Source of the DNA: Granulosicoccus sp964437945
GTDB taxonomy: Bacteria > Pseudomonadota > Gammaproteobacteria > Granulosicoccales > Granulosicoccaceae
Assembly: GCA_964437945.1 (NCBI GenBank)
Contig: CAYTJF010000002.1
Coordinates: 10,052 to 74,051 of the forward strand
Direction of reading: 5' to 3'
Length of the DNA stretch: 64,000 nt
The position numbers and the translations under genes were made by a program. The notes below the pieces were generated by a model that was not told the origin of the DNA, did no database searches, and saw only the letters and a list, made by a program, of their open reading frames with translations. Of this stretch, positions 34,897-43,873 are shown in pieces. Numbering within the stretch: the first letter of the stretch is position 1; every line of letters starts with the position of its first letter.

Positions 34897-37554
34897 TTAA
34901 AAACTCAATGATATGTCTCTGTGGTGAGAATTGCATGCTGCAACAAACAATGCCTGCTCACGATTCAAACGTTCCTGTTGGCGAATGCCGATTGTTCCGC
35001 GCATCTGTTCTTCATAGGTTTTTAATTGAGGGCCAACCGCTTGTTCTGCCTCATTGCGCCACGCCATTTCATCGCTGTAAAGTTCTATTGCTTTGTCGAT
35101 GGATTCAATAGCATCTTCAACCTTTGGCGTTTTCCTTTTCAAATTAGTACGAGCCTTTGATACAGCAGATTTTATCTTTGAAGCGCCTTCTATGTCGCCG
35201 AACTGGTCTGACAGGGCTTTAAGTGGATCAAGAAGATCGGCAGGTTCCTCATTTTCAATGCGCTTGCGCATTTCAGGTAAGCTTAGTTCCAGTTCACGCA
35301 ATTTGGAGGTGGCTTCAAGTGTTGCGGATAGCTCCAGCACATTCTTATAACCGTCGTCTGCCGCTTTGCGGTAGGCCAGTCGGGCTTTATTCTCAGCGTC
35401 TTGCAATGCAAGGTGTTTCTCGTTCTCGGCCTCCCATGCCGACGGTATCTTAGCAATTAGTTCATCTTTTGAAGTTGCAATAGTGGCCAGTTGTTTATCG
35501 ATCGCCGCAATTCGTTGTTCCGAGTTTTCTCCGCTGATTCGTCCACGTGCCGTGTCAAGCTCTTTGGAAGCTTCATCCAGTATACGAATGTCGAGTTCAA
35601 TTTGACGTACCTGGGTGTGAAAAACGCGATAAGCGTCTTCGTTTTCAGTAACAGCAAGCTCGGCCGCTTTGGCTTCCATGAGTAGTGTTTTGGATTGTTC
35701 TGCGCTGTCGTAACTTTCCGTTAGCGATTCAGCGATCTTGTCTGGTAACGTAGACAAATCCAATGCGCGAGCAGTGCTAAGGACATCGTCAAATCCGCTT
35801 TCGGTATCAGCAAATTGTTCAAGCGTATATTCCTCAATGCAGTATTGCAGCTGTGGATTACGCGGTGGTGGCGCTGTCTCTGAGAGCAGAGACAATCTGT
35901 TCGGTAAATAGTTAACCAGCTGAGGAAAATAACCAACAATACCCAGCGCAATGAGTTGTAAACAGATAAAAGCGATAACGCCTTTGTACATATTGATTGT
36001 TTTGACAATCGCTGGTGCCACGCCACGCAAATAAAACAGCGCGAAGCCAAATGGCGGGGTCAGGAAGGATGTTTGAATGTTCAATCCAATCATCACACCC
36101 AACCAGACGGCAGTGATATTGGCCGATGGGTCGGCCAGTAGTATGGGTGCAACAATAGGCACCACTACCACGGCTATCTCAATGAAATCCAGGAAAAATC
36201 CAAGGATGAATATAACAATCATGACGATAATGAATTTTGTCCAGAACCCGCCAGGCAGAGAATTCAGGTAATCGCGCACTAACTCTTCACCACCAAAAGC
36301 GCGAAACGCCGCGGTCAACATGGCTGCACCGAGCAGAATGATAAAGACCAGCGAGGTTGCTTTGGCCGTTTCAATCATCACTTCGTGTAGCGTGTTGTTT
36401 TCTCTGTTAACGCGCCATCCACTCCATAGTAGAGCGACGATTAACAGGCTTACCACAACAATGGCGATAACGATGCCCAACAGATCGCGATCGGTCTTGA
36501 TGTTTTTGACATTATTATCAAAAAAGGCAAGTACTACGGCCAATCCTATTAAGCTGATCACCGCAAGAATGGCTGGCCAGTAACGTCGCTTGCCTTCTTT
36601 GAGTCGGTAGCTGGCCATTAGCAATGCGCCGGCCGCACCTATTGCTCCGGCCTGATTTACTGTTGCAATACCAGTAATGATAGAACCAAGCACGAGGAAG
36701 ATGAGCGCCAATGGAGGAACCAGTGTGCCTGCAACTTTAAAAACGAAGTATTTGTCGTAATCCCCTTCAAATCGAACTGCAGGTGCTTTGGATGGCCGCA
36801 ACATGGCATACACCAGAATGTAAAGCATATATAAACCAACCAGCACGAGACCTGGCACAAGCGCACCAAGAAACATTTCACCCGCGCTGGTGGACGTAAC
36901 GGCAAATTCGGACGGCATGCTGATTTCGCCGGTGGCTTCCTTGTGCAATGCTTTGCGCGCAGTGCCTGCCTGGTCGGTTGCACTGGCCAATTGGTCAGCA
37001 AGAATAATCAGTACTATCGATGGAGGAATAATTTGACCCAGCGTTCCTGAGGCTGCGATAGTACCGGTTGCCAATGACTGTGAGTAGCCATTGCGTAGCA
37101 TGACGGGTAGTGAGATCAAGCCCATTGCAACCACGGTTGCGCCAACAATGCCGGTTGTTGCTGCCAGTAATGCGCCTACAAATACAACTGAAATACCAAG
37201 GCCACCTGGTACTGGACCAAATAACTGCGACATGGTGATCAGTAAATCTTCAGCTATTTTGGAGCGTTGCAACATGATGCCCATAAAGATGAACAGTGGA
37301 ATTGCAATAAGCGTATCGCGTTCAACTTCCCAGTAGATGCCACGCAGATTGGTTACACCTGCGCTAAGCCATTGGCTCGGCCCACCATGAGCAAAATAGG
37401 CGTCTACATTGCCACCTCCAAAAAAGTATCCGCATATAGCAGCCAGCGATATGGTGACGATCGCAGCACCGGGCAGGGCAAAAGCCACTGGATATCCAGA
37501 ACCCAAAGCGAAAGCCAATAAAATTAACAGCAGTGCCAGAAAAACCAGTTCCAT
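34897..37554 (-). CDS. dctM: TRAP transporter large permease fused to a C-terminal coiled-coil domain
   Basis: 885 residues, about twice the usual DctM length (about 425). Residues 1-560 are membrane-spanning: G-Y-P-V-A-F-A-L-P-G, I-P-L-F-I-F-M-G-I-M-L, G-A-L-L-A-A-T-T-G, and later the second half with F-L-D-F-I-E-I and T-S-F-L-T-P-P-F-G. About residues 560-885 are a soluble, highly charged helical segment rich in Glu, Lys, Ala and Leu without membrane helices, probably a long coiled coil. It imports a carboxylate or similar solute using a sodium gradient, with DctQ. No periplasmic binding protein (DctP) is adjacent. Confidence 0.85.
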   Translation of the reverse strand: MELVFLALLLILLAFALGSGYPVAFALPGAAIVTISLAAICGYFFGGGNVDAYFAHGGPSQWLSAGVTNLRGIYWEVERDTLIAIPLFIFMGIMLQRSKIAEDLLITMSQLFGPVPGGLGISVVFVGALLAATTGIVGATVVAMGLISLPVMLRNGYSQSLATGTIAASGTLGQIIPPSIVLIILADQLASATDQAGTARKALHKEATGEISMPSEFAVTSTSAGEMFLGALVPGLVLVGLYMLYILVYAMLRPSKAPAVRFEGDYDKYFVFKVAGTLVPPLALIFLVLGSIITGIATVNQAGAIGAAGALLMASYRLKEGKRRYWPAILAVISLIGLAVVLAFFDNNVKNIKTDRDLLGIVIAIVVVSLLIVALLWSGWRVNRENNTLHEVMIETAKATSLVFIILLGAAMLTAAFRAFGGEELVRDYLNSLPGGFWTKFIIVMIVIFILGFFLDFIEIAVVVVPIVAPILLADPSANITAVWLGVMIGLNIQTSFLTPPFGFALFYLRGVAPAIVKTINMYKGVIAFICLQLIALGIVGYFPQLVNYLPNRLSLLSETAPPPRNPQLQYCIEEYTLEQFADTESGFDDVLSTARALDLSTLPDKIAESLTESYDSAEQSKTLLMEAKAAELAVTENEDAYRVFHTQVRQIELDIRILDEASKELDTARGRISGENSEQRIAAIDKQLATIATSKDELIAKIPSAWEAENEKHLALQDAENKARLAYRKAADDGYKNVLELSATLEATSKLRELELSLPEMRKRIENEEPADLLDPLKALSDQFGDIEGASKIKSAVSKARTNLKRKTPKVEDAIESIDKAIELYSDEMAWRNEAEQAVGPQLKTYEEQMRGTIGIRQQERLNREQALFVAACNSHHRDISLSF

Positions 37555-37572
37555 TATCTCGATTTCGCCCTG

Positions 37573-38643
37573 TTAGTTGGAAGTGGCTTCGTTGGGAACG
37601 AAACTTTTATCGTTTGAGGCATCGTTCGAAGCACCGTTCGAGTTGTTTTCAGTATCTTCGTTCATGGGATCGGTGCGACCACCAGGATCGCCGCGCTGGT
37701 CTGCAGTCGCTTCGAACATCTGGCTAACGAACTGAATTAGCATGGTAATAGCGAATACGGCCAGAAAGCCTGCCATAAGATACTTTGTGTACATACCGAA
37801 CCCTGATTGCGATACTTCGAAATTTGATAGCGGTCCGTAGATAATTGATGCCTTGCCTTTGAACCCTAATATGATAATGGTCCAGCTTAGGCTCATGCCA
37901 AGAAAGATAGCACCGAACGCATTGACAGTGCCTTTGGCGCGTCGCGATAGTCCGGCGTAAAAAACATCGACGCGAACGTGTCCTTCTTCCAGCAAGGTGT
38001 AAGCACTGGCAAACAGAAATAGGGCGGCATACCAGAATCGCACAAGGTCTCCCATAAAAGCCTGTTCATAGGAGAATATAAAGCGCGTTATAACTATAGC
38101 GAGTTCGGCAATAACGATAAGCAAAGCCAGCCAATGAAAACCCAGTGTGCGAGTAAATGCAGCAACCACAAACCCAAGTGCAATTAACGGATAGTGCACG
38201 TAGAGGCCCCGATAGGTAGATCGTCCCAGTTGCTTGACCATTTCCGGATTGAACACGTCGCCAAGCAATCCTTCTACGCGTAAAAATGAAATAGACATAT
38301 CGACAAGGCCGATGAACAATACCGCCCAAAAACAACCCCGAATAATATACGTATTGATTTTGGTAACGATGCTGGCATCGTCTCTTAACGGTTTTGCCCG
38401 GTTGCCTAGTACATAGATAAGCGCTACCAGAAAGCCTGCGACGTAGAGTCCGGCTTGAATGAGTGCTTGCAGTGAGTCTTCGCCGATAAATTCACCCTTG
38501 AACAGCGGCGACAAGCCGGGAAAATTATGCGCGACAACAAGGTAATTATTGATGAGATAAGTCAGAAGGGTTGCTAACATTGTCCAGCCAAAAATGCGAA
38601 CCAATAGGGCTGGTGAACGCTGTGTTATCTCGTTATTGCTCAT
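37573..38643 (-). CDS. dctQ: TRAP transporter small permease subunit, extended form
   Basis: 356 residues, longer than the typical 160-200. Several hydrophobic helices in the first 230 residues, then the usual DctQ pattern around G-H-V-R-V-D-V-F-Y-A-G-L-S-R-R-A-K-G, two helices, and a polar Asn-rich tail (N-N-S-N-G-A-S-N-D-A). Together with the next gene (18 bp downstream) it forms the membrane part of a TRAP importer. Tandem 18-bp repeats lie directly upstream of the start. Confidence 0.85.
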   Translation of the reverse strand: MSNNEITQRSPALLVRIFGWTMLATLLTYLINNYLVVAHNFPGLSPLFKGEFIGEDSLQALIQAGLYVAGFLVALIYVLGNRAKPLRDDASIVTKINTYIIRGCFWAVLFIGLVDMSISFLRVEGLLGDVFNPEMVKQLGRSTYRGLYVHYPLIALGFVVAAFTRTLGFHWLALLIVIAELAIVITRFIFSYEQAFMGDLVRFWYAALFLFASAYTLLEEGHVRVDVFYAGLSRRAKGTVNAFGAIFLGMSLSWTIIILGFKGKASIIYGPLSNFEVSQSGFGMYTKYLMAGFLAVFAITMLIQFVSQMFEATADQRGDPGGRTDPMNEDTENNSNGASNDASNDKSFVPNEATSN

Positions 38644-38654
38644 AATTTTTTCAA

Positions 38655-38708
38655 CGTATAACTATTCCTGAACGCACTACTATCCCTAAACGTACAACTA
38701 TTCTTGTA
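38655..38708. repeat. Three 18-bp tandem repeats upstream of dctQ
   Basis: CGTATAACTATTCCTGAA (38655-38672), CGCACTACTATCCCTAAA (38673-38690) and CGTACAACTATTCTTGTA (38691-38708) stand in exact register, 12 bp before the TRAP start on the minus strand. Regular spacing and a conserved ACTATTCCT-like core could mark protein-binding sites or a simple expansion. Confidence 0.8.
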
Positions 38709-38900
38709 TTTATAACGCTTCGTGCTTACATAGCAAAGCAACATCTATGGCAAATCAGTTTATAAAAAACGAAAATAACATAAGAACTTCATCTATTTTG
38801 ACAGTATAAGCAATTTGTTGCCCTTAATCGAGAATTCGATTTTGCCTGAATAATTAGCCGACTGGTTAACTTGCTCACGTTTAAACTTGGCCAGTGAGCG

Positions 38901-40253
38901 CTAAATTTGGGTATTTTTGAGCAAGCCTGCAACAATGCTGTGCGTAACCTGACCCATTAGCGTCACATCCTCACCGGTGCATTCAGACAATGAGCTGAGC
39001 CCTATCAAGGGTGAATTTTGTCCATGGCTCGTAAATGTTGCACTTTCCAATGATGCCTTGGCGAGCGGGTCAATTAGCACCACGTCGGCACAGGTGCCCA
39101 AATCAAGAGAGTAGTGGTCGGTTTGGAGTAATTCTGAGCTCGTTTCGACTATTGCATTTCTTGATGCAAGCTTTGGCGCAACAACCCGAGCAGGCGCGCT
39201 GGTAACTTTCGCAATCACATCGATCAGCGACATGCTCAACAAGTCTGGCAGCCCCAGCAGCAGTGGTGTAAATGGATCGAATGCGGACAAGCCCGGAGCA
39301 CTGCTTGGGAATGGTGCTAATTTTGCGTCTGTGTCGTGTGGTGCGTGATCTGAACAGATAGAGTCAATGGTGCCATCACGAACACCGGCCCGCAGTGCCT
39401 CTCTGTCGTCTGAGGTTCGGAACGGTACGGCTGAATGAAAGTTAACATCGAAGCCATCGATTTGTTCGTGTGTGAAATACAAATGATGGATGCCGACATC
39501 AGCGGTTATTGGTAAGCCAAGCTCTTTTGCATTGCGTACCAGCTCAATGGCACGGGTAGAGCTTAGGCGGGAAAAATGTAATCGACACTGCGTGCTTTTG
39601 CACAGCTCTATCAGTCGTGCCAATGCCACCGTCTCTGCCGCTACCGGAATGCTGGGCAGCCCGAGTCGGGTCGCAACGCTGCCGGCATGTGCGCAGCCGT
39701 TACCGGCGATCGCTGGATCAATTGGTCGGATCATAATCGGTATATCAAAGCTGGATGCATACTGCATCGCGCTCAGTAATACGCCGGTGTCGTCGAGCGG
39801 GCAATCAGCATGTCCTGCGATCAGGCAGCCTGCTCGATACAATGTTGCCAGTTCACTCAACCGTTTGCCTTCAAGCCCTGCAGTGAGCGCCGCTATCGGT
39901 ACAATTCGAGCACCATTGGCGGTTGCCGCTTTTTGTTTTATTAATTCAACCGTGGCGGTTGAATCGATTACCGGTTGAGTATCTGGTGCGCAAAACACCG
40001 TTGTAAAGCCTGCTTTAATCGCGGCGCGACTCTCATTTGCGATTGTGCCTTTTCGACTGAAGCCAGGTTCATGCAATCGAGCATACAAATCAATAAAGCC
40101 GGGGCAGGCGATCAGACCAGTGGCGTCGATCACTTGTGCATCATCACCACAGTGGTCAGTTAACTTTCCATCACAAATAAACAGTGTGCGAGAATCATCG
40201 AACACGTTGGCAGGGTCGATTACGCGGGCATGGTCAATGCGAAAATTTGTCAT
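38901..40253 (-). CDS. pyrC': Inactive dihydroorotase-like protein (PyrC', ATCase partner)
   Basis: 450 residues of the class I dihydroorotase fold (P-G-F-I-D, G-F-T-T-V-F-C-A-P-D-T, S-D-H-A-P-H). The metal-binding H-x-H of the active enzyme, normally in D-x-H-V-H-L-R-E-P-G, is replaced: here D55-L-Y-A-R-L-H-E-P-G64. The zinc site is therefore lost, as in Pseudomonas PyrC', which holds the dodecameric aspartate transcarbamoylase together. Its start overlaps pyrB by four bases. A true dihydroorotase must be encoded elsewhere. Confidence 0.88.
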   Translation of the reverse strand: MTNFRIDHARVIDPANVFDDSRTLFICDGKLTDHCGDDAQVIDATGLIACPGFIDLYARLHEPGFSRKGTIANESRAAIKAGFTTVFCAPDTQPVIDSTATVELIKQKAATANGARIVPIAALTAGLEGKRLSELATLYRAGCLIAGHADCPLDDTGVLLSAMQYASSFDIPIMIRPIDPAIAGNGCAHAGSVATRLGLPSIPVAAETVALARLIELCKSTQCRLHFSRLSSTRAIELVRNAKELGLPITADVGIHHLYFTHEQIDGFDVNFHSAVPFRTSDDREALRAGVRDGTIDSICSDHAPHDTDAKLAPFPSSAPGLSAFDPFTPLLLGLPDLLSMSLIDVIAKVTSAPARVVAPKLASRNAIVETSSELLQTDHYSLDLGTCADVVLIDPLAKASLESATFTSHGQNSPLIGLSSLSECTGEDVTLMGQVTHSIVAGLLKNTQI

Positions 40254-41239
40254 GCCAGTTTCATTTCCGCTTCACGAACTTCTTCGCCATGGCCCATGAT
40301 GATTGACATAACGGCCATTCTTACCGCGATACCATAGGTGACTTGTTGCAGTATGACCGACTGTTTTCCATCGGCAACACTTGCGGCAATTTCCACGCCT
40401 CGGTTGGTTGGGCCAGGGTGCATGACAATAGCATCTGGTTTGGCAAGTTTTAGGCGCTCTGGAGTTAACCCGTAAGCCTGATAAAATTCTCCGGTGCTCG
40501 GTATGGTAGCGCTGGTCATACGCTCATTTTGTAACCGCAGGCCCATCACCACATCGGCATCCGCCAATGCAAGGTCGACGTCCTGATATACAACTACACC
40601 CAGTGATTCGACATCGGCAGGCATTAGTGTTTGTGGTCCGACCACCCGAACCTCTGCAACGCCAAGCGTTACTAAAGCCCCGATACCTGATCGCGCAACG
40701 CGAGAGTGTCGTATGTCGCCAATGATCACAACTACTAAGTTCTCGAATGAGCCCTTGTATCGGCGAATGGTGAACATGTCCAGCATAGCTTGTGTTGGAT
40801 GAGCATGTTGGCCATCACCACCATTGATAACATTTATTGAAGGTGACACATGCCGGGCGATAAAATTGGCAGCCCCTGAATCACTGTGCCTGACAACAAA
40901 CATATCGCTTTGCAGTGCTTCCAGTACACGCAGCGTGTCCAGTAATGATTCGCCTTTTTTGGTCGATGAACTGACCAAATCGATGTTGAGTATGTCTGCA
41001 GATAATCGTTTTGCCGCCAGTTCGAAAGCGGTTCGTGTGCGAGTACTGTTTTCAAAGAATAAGTTGGCCACCGTTTTGCCGCGCAGCAGAGGAACATTCT
41101 TGATTGATTTATCATTAACGCTGGTGAAGCCTTCTGCAGTATCAAGAATATGGGTCAGTGTGGCTTTGTCCAGGCCATCAATGCTGAGAAAGTGGTGCAG
41201 TTTATTAAACTGGTTAAACTGCGGATCTGACTTGTTCAT
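40250..41239 (-). CDS. pyrB: Aspartate carbamoyltransferase catalytic chain
   Basis: 329 residues. Carbamoyl phosphate site F-F-E-N-S-T-R-T-R-T-A-F-E-L-A, then H-P-T-Q-A-M-L-D, and the aspartate loop region ending M-H-P-G-P-T-N-R-G-V-E-I. It makes N-carbamoyl aspartate in pyrimidine synthesis. There is no pyrI; as in Pseudomonas the partner is the inactive PyrC' encoded just downstream. It overlaps pyrR and pyrC' by four bases each, so the three are translated as a unit. Confidence 0.96.
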   Translation of the reverse strand: MNKSDPQFNQFNKLHHFLSIDGLDKATLTHILDTAEGFTSVNDKSIKNVPLLRGKTVANLFFENSTRTRTAFELAAKRLSADILNIDLVSSSTKKGESLLDTLRVLEALQSDMFVVRHSDSGAANFIARHVSPSINVINGGDGQHAHPTQAMLDMFTIRRYKGSFENLVVVIIGDIRHSRVARSGIGALVTLGVAEVRVVGPQTLMPADVESLGVVVYQDVDLALADADVVMGLRLQNERMTSATIPSTGEFYQAYGLTPERLKLAKPDAIVMHPGPTNRGVEIAASVADGKQSVILQQVTYGIAVRMAVMSIIMGHGEEVREAEMKLA

Positions 41240-41766
41240 TGATTTTTTTGTCCAACACTAATCGTCATTTTTGAACCATCAAGCGATACGGTTTGATCAT
41301 CCGGAATGTCGATAGAGTGCCCTACAATATCGGCACGAATAGGTAATTCGTGTCCTGTTCGTTGAACCAGTGTGGCAAGCGTTATTCGAGAAGGTCGCCC
41401 GAAATCGAAAATTTCGTTCATGGCGGCACGCACGGTACGGCCGGTACTTATCACATCATCTACTAAAACAATGTGTCGATTTTCCACACTGACGGGAACC
41501 TGAGATGGTCCAACAACCGGGTGCAGACCAACGGTACTGAAATCATCTCGGTAAAAAGAAATATTGAGTTCGCCCAGTGGATCAGGCAATCTCAGGGCAT
41601 TGTGCAGGTGTCGGCCAACGTCCACGCCGCCGGTACGAATACCGATCATGAGCAAAGGTTCTTTTTGTGTCGATGTGGGTGCTGATGTGGGTGCTGAGAT
41701 CGCCTGCAATTCCGACGTCATGCTGTCGAGCCAACCCAGTACTTGTTCAGCATTAAATTGTGTCAT
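41236..41766 (-). CDS. pyrR: PyrR-type uracil phosphoribosyltransferase/regulator
   Basis: 176 residues. PRPP-binding motif V-L-V-D-D-V-I-S-T-G-R-T and I-G-I-R-T-G-G-V-D-V-G; end I-V-G-H-S-I-D-I-P as in PyrR. In Gram-positive bacteria PyrR binds pyr mRNA and attenuates transcription; in Pseudomonas-like bacteria the protein is conserved beside pyrB, and its regulatory role is less clear. An Ala-Pro-Thr-Ser repeat insert is present near residues 25-33. Confidence 0.92.
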   Translation of the reverse strand: MTQFNAEQVLGWLDSMTSELQAISAPTSAPTSTQKEPLLMIGIRTGGVDVGRHLHNALRLPDPLGELNISFYRDDFSTVGLHPVVGPSQVPVSVENRHIVLVDDVISTGRTVRAAMNEIFDFGRPSRITLATLVQRTGHELPIRADIVGHSIDIPDDQTVSLDGSKMTISVGQKNQ

Positions 41767-41828
41767 TGACCTTCGCTTGGCTAGCGACTAAATGGATACA
41801 AGTTTAACGGCTTGATATTAAAATTACT

Positions 41829-42281
41829 CTAGATAAAATCGCTGGTAGTGAACCAATGTTCCAGTATCAGTGCGGCCGCTAGTGTATCGACATCGGCATG
41901 CTGTGTCTTGCCACGTTGGCCTCGGGCGCGCAACTTTTGCAGTTCTTGTTGCGCTTGCATGGAGCTAAATCGCTCATCTGCACTGAAAACCGGAACGTTG
42001 TAGCGTTTTCTTAAGCGTTTGAGAAAGCCCTGCGCATGGTGGGTTATTTCTTGAGCATTTCCATCGAGATCAAGCGGAATGCCAACCACCAGTCCTTTGG
42101 GCTGCCACTCGAGCACAGCTCGGTCAATTTGCTTCCAGTCAGGCGTGCCGCTATGGTTTTTAACCACACTCAGCGGGCGAGCAGTTCCCAGTAATGAGTT
42201 TCCGATACTTATGCCAATACGCACTGTGCCGTAGTCAAAGCACAGGTAATCACCGGCTGCAAAAGGAGGGGTATAAGGCAA
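41829..42281 (-). CDS. ruvX: Holliday junction resolvase-like RuvX (YqgF)
   Basis: 150 residues from TTG 42281; no ATG or GTG exists before the conserved start. RNase H-like core: C-F-D-Y-G-T-V-R-I-G-I-S-I-G with the first catalytic Asp, V-V-G-I-P-L-D-L-D-G, and D-E-R-F-S-S with the Glu; the final Asp is in D-V-D-T-L-A-A-A-L-I-L. In E. coli YqgF takes part in 16S rRNA 5' maturation. It follows yqgE after 8 bp. Confidence 0.9.
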   Translation of the reverse strand: MPYTPPFAAGDYLCFDYGTVRIGISIGNSLLGTARPLSVVKNHSGTPDWKQIDRAVLEWQPKGLVVGIPLDLDGNAQEITHHAQGFLKRLRKRYNVPVFSADERFSSMQAQQELQKLRARGQRGKTQHADVDTLAAALILEHWFTTSDFI

Positions 42282-42289
42282 GAAGTCGC

Positions 42290-42841
42290 TCAGGCACGAC
42301 CTGATTGGCCAACCACCAGATTCAGATCAACGCCAAGCAGTCCGCCAACCGCAGCTCGCATCTGATCAACCGGCCTGTTGAAGATGATATCCGTGTCCGC
42401 CTCACAGGTTAGCCAGGCATTGTTGGTGATTTCCTCCTCCAATTGACCTGGTCCCCAGCCGGCGTGGCCAAGTAGCACCAGACGATCCTCAGGTTCTTCG
42501 CCTGCGGCCAGCGCCTCAAGCACATCGCGAGAGCTGGACAGAGAGACACCGCCATCAAAATGTCGGGTTGATTCAAAATTGATATTGGGACGATGCAGGA
42601 CAATGCCGTGCTGGGCATCAACAGGACCACCACTGTGAACGGTTTCTTCTGGCGAAGTGCAGTTGACCGCCGAAATGTCGAGTTGGTTAAAGACGTCGTA
42701 AAGCGTCATATCCAACAGCTGATTGATTACCACCCCCCAGGCACCTTCGGCATCGTGCTCAAGAATGTACAAAACAGCTTGCTCAAAACGGCTGTCGCGC
42801 GTTTGTGGCATGGATAACAGAAAATGATGGCTCAGGTTCAC
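42290..42841 (-). CDS. yqgE: YqgE/AlgH-family protein
   Basis: 183 residues from GTG 42841. Start N-L-S-H-H-F-L-L-S-M-P and then V-L-Y-I-L-E-H-D-A-E-G-A-W-G-V-V-I-N, G-G-P-V, and G-H-A-G-W-G-P-G-Q-L-E-E-E-I are the signature blocks of UPF0301. Function unknown; AlgH affects alginate regulation in Pseudomonas. Always next to ruvX in this gene order. Confidence 0.92.
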   Translation of the reverse strand: MNLSHHFLLSMPQTRDSRFEQAVLYILEHDAEGAWGVVINQLLDMTLYDVFNQLDISAVNCTSPEETVHSGGPVDAQHGIVLHRPNINFESTRHFDGGVSLSSSRDVLEALAAGEEPEDRLVLLGHAGWGPGQLEEEITNNAWLTCEADTDIIFNRPVDQMRAAVGGLLGVDLNLVVGQSGRA

Positions 42842-42958
42842 ACGGTTTAGTGCGTTGCAAAGGACTTGGATGAGTGTTACTTAAATTGCCGATTACGGCA
42901 AGAATATTTTTTAACCGTCACCCGATTGGGTTGCCAGAGCGTCATGTATAACATACTC

Positions 42959-43825
42959 CTAATAACTAATGACTGAGTTGGAACTCTGGAAGTCCCAGGT
43001 TCGTGTGATGTACAGAATGTCGGTTTCTTCACCAAGCTTTCCGACCAGTGGTTCGAAAGGGCTGGCTAGTTGAACGATGCGCTTTGCGGCATCATCAAGT
43101 ATGCGCTGACCGCTGGACTCTTCAACCAGGATACTTTCGATGGCCCCGTTTTTAAAAATGCCTACGGTCATCACCACAGCCCCTGAAAGTTTCTCTCTTC
43201 GCACCGCGTCCGGGTAATTCAGGTTGCCGATACGCTCTACTTTTTCTACCCATCGGTACATATACTTGGCCGATGTTGCTTCGTGAGTTCGCGCGGTAAG
43301 CCATTTTTTCTTTGGTCGCTTTGCGGTCTGCTCTTGTTGACGATCTATTTCTGCTTGAAGTCGCGCGATTTCATACGAGTTATCAACCTTTACTTCAGCT
43401 TGCAACTTGGTTTGTTCGCTGGTTTGCTGCTCTTCGCTATCGGAGCGTACTTCGCGATCAGAAAACACGTTGGTTAGCACGGCGTCATCGGCTGCATCGG
43501 ACGGGGTTGGCTCGCTGGCTATCATCGGGGTTGGGGCGATACCGTCGGTATCGAGATCCTGGTCGCTGGTGAATGGCGCTGCTGGTCGAGCTGCCTCGTC
43601 ATTTTCGCCTCCACCATCTTGCGCAGATTCTGCCAGGTAGTCAGCTTCATCGGGACGCTCGCTACTGGAATTTTGTTGTACTAACACTACCTCGAGCGGT
43701 GGTGGCGTGCGCGTTTCCCTCAGGAAGGGATCAAAGGTGACGCCCAGAATTACAATGGCGTGCGCAGCAGCAGCCCCAAACAGGGAAACAGTGAGAACAT
43801 CCGGTTTGTTGGTGCCTATAGACAC
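42959..43825 (-). CDS. tonB: TonB-family energy transducer
   Basis: 288 residues. One membrane helix near the N-terminus (about 12-30), then an acidic, Ser/Pro/Gln-containing periplasmic linker with a short coiled coil (about 150-170), and a C-terminal TonB domain: N-Y-P-D-A-V-R-R-E-K-L-S-G, V-M-T-V-G-I-F-K-N-G, A-S-P-F-E-P-L. The usual Pro-Lys/Pro-Glu repeat is weak here. It matches the position of tonB3 in P. aeruginosa, a gene linked to pilus assembly and twitching; that role here is an inference. Confidence 0.85.
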   Translation of the reverse strand: MSIGTNKPDVLTVSLFGAAAAHAIVILGVTFDPFLRETRTPPPLEVVLVQQNSSSERPDEADYLAESAQDGGGENDEAARPAAPFTSDQDLDTDGIAPTPMIASEPTPSDAADDAVLTNVFSDREVRSDSEEQQTSEQTKLQAEVKVDNSYEIARLQAEIDRQQEQTAKRPKKKWLTARTHEATSAKYMYRWVEKVERIGNLNYPDAVRREKLSGAVVMTVGIFKNGAIESILVEESSGQRILDDAAKRIVQLASPFEPLVGKLGEETDILYITRTWDFQSSNSVISY

Positions 43826-43873
43826 AGTTCAGAGACTTTAATATCGTGGCGCATGAATATACGGCATTGTAGT

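Noticed and set aside
39490..39978. 162-codon plus-strand frame opposite pyrC'
   Set aside because: Antisense to a gene with clear family motifs; composition is that of a shadow frame.
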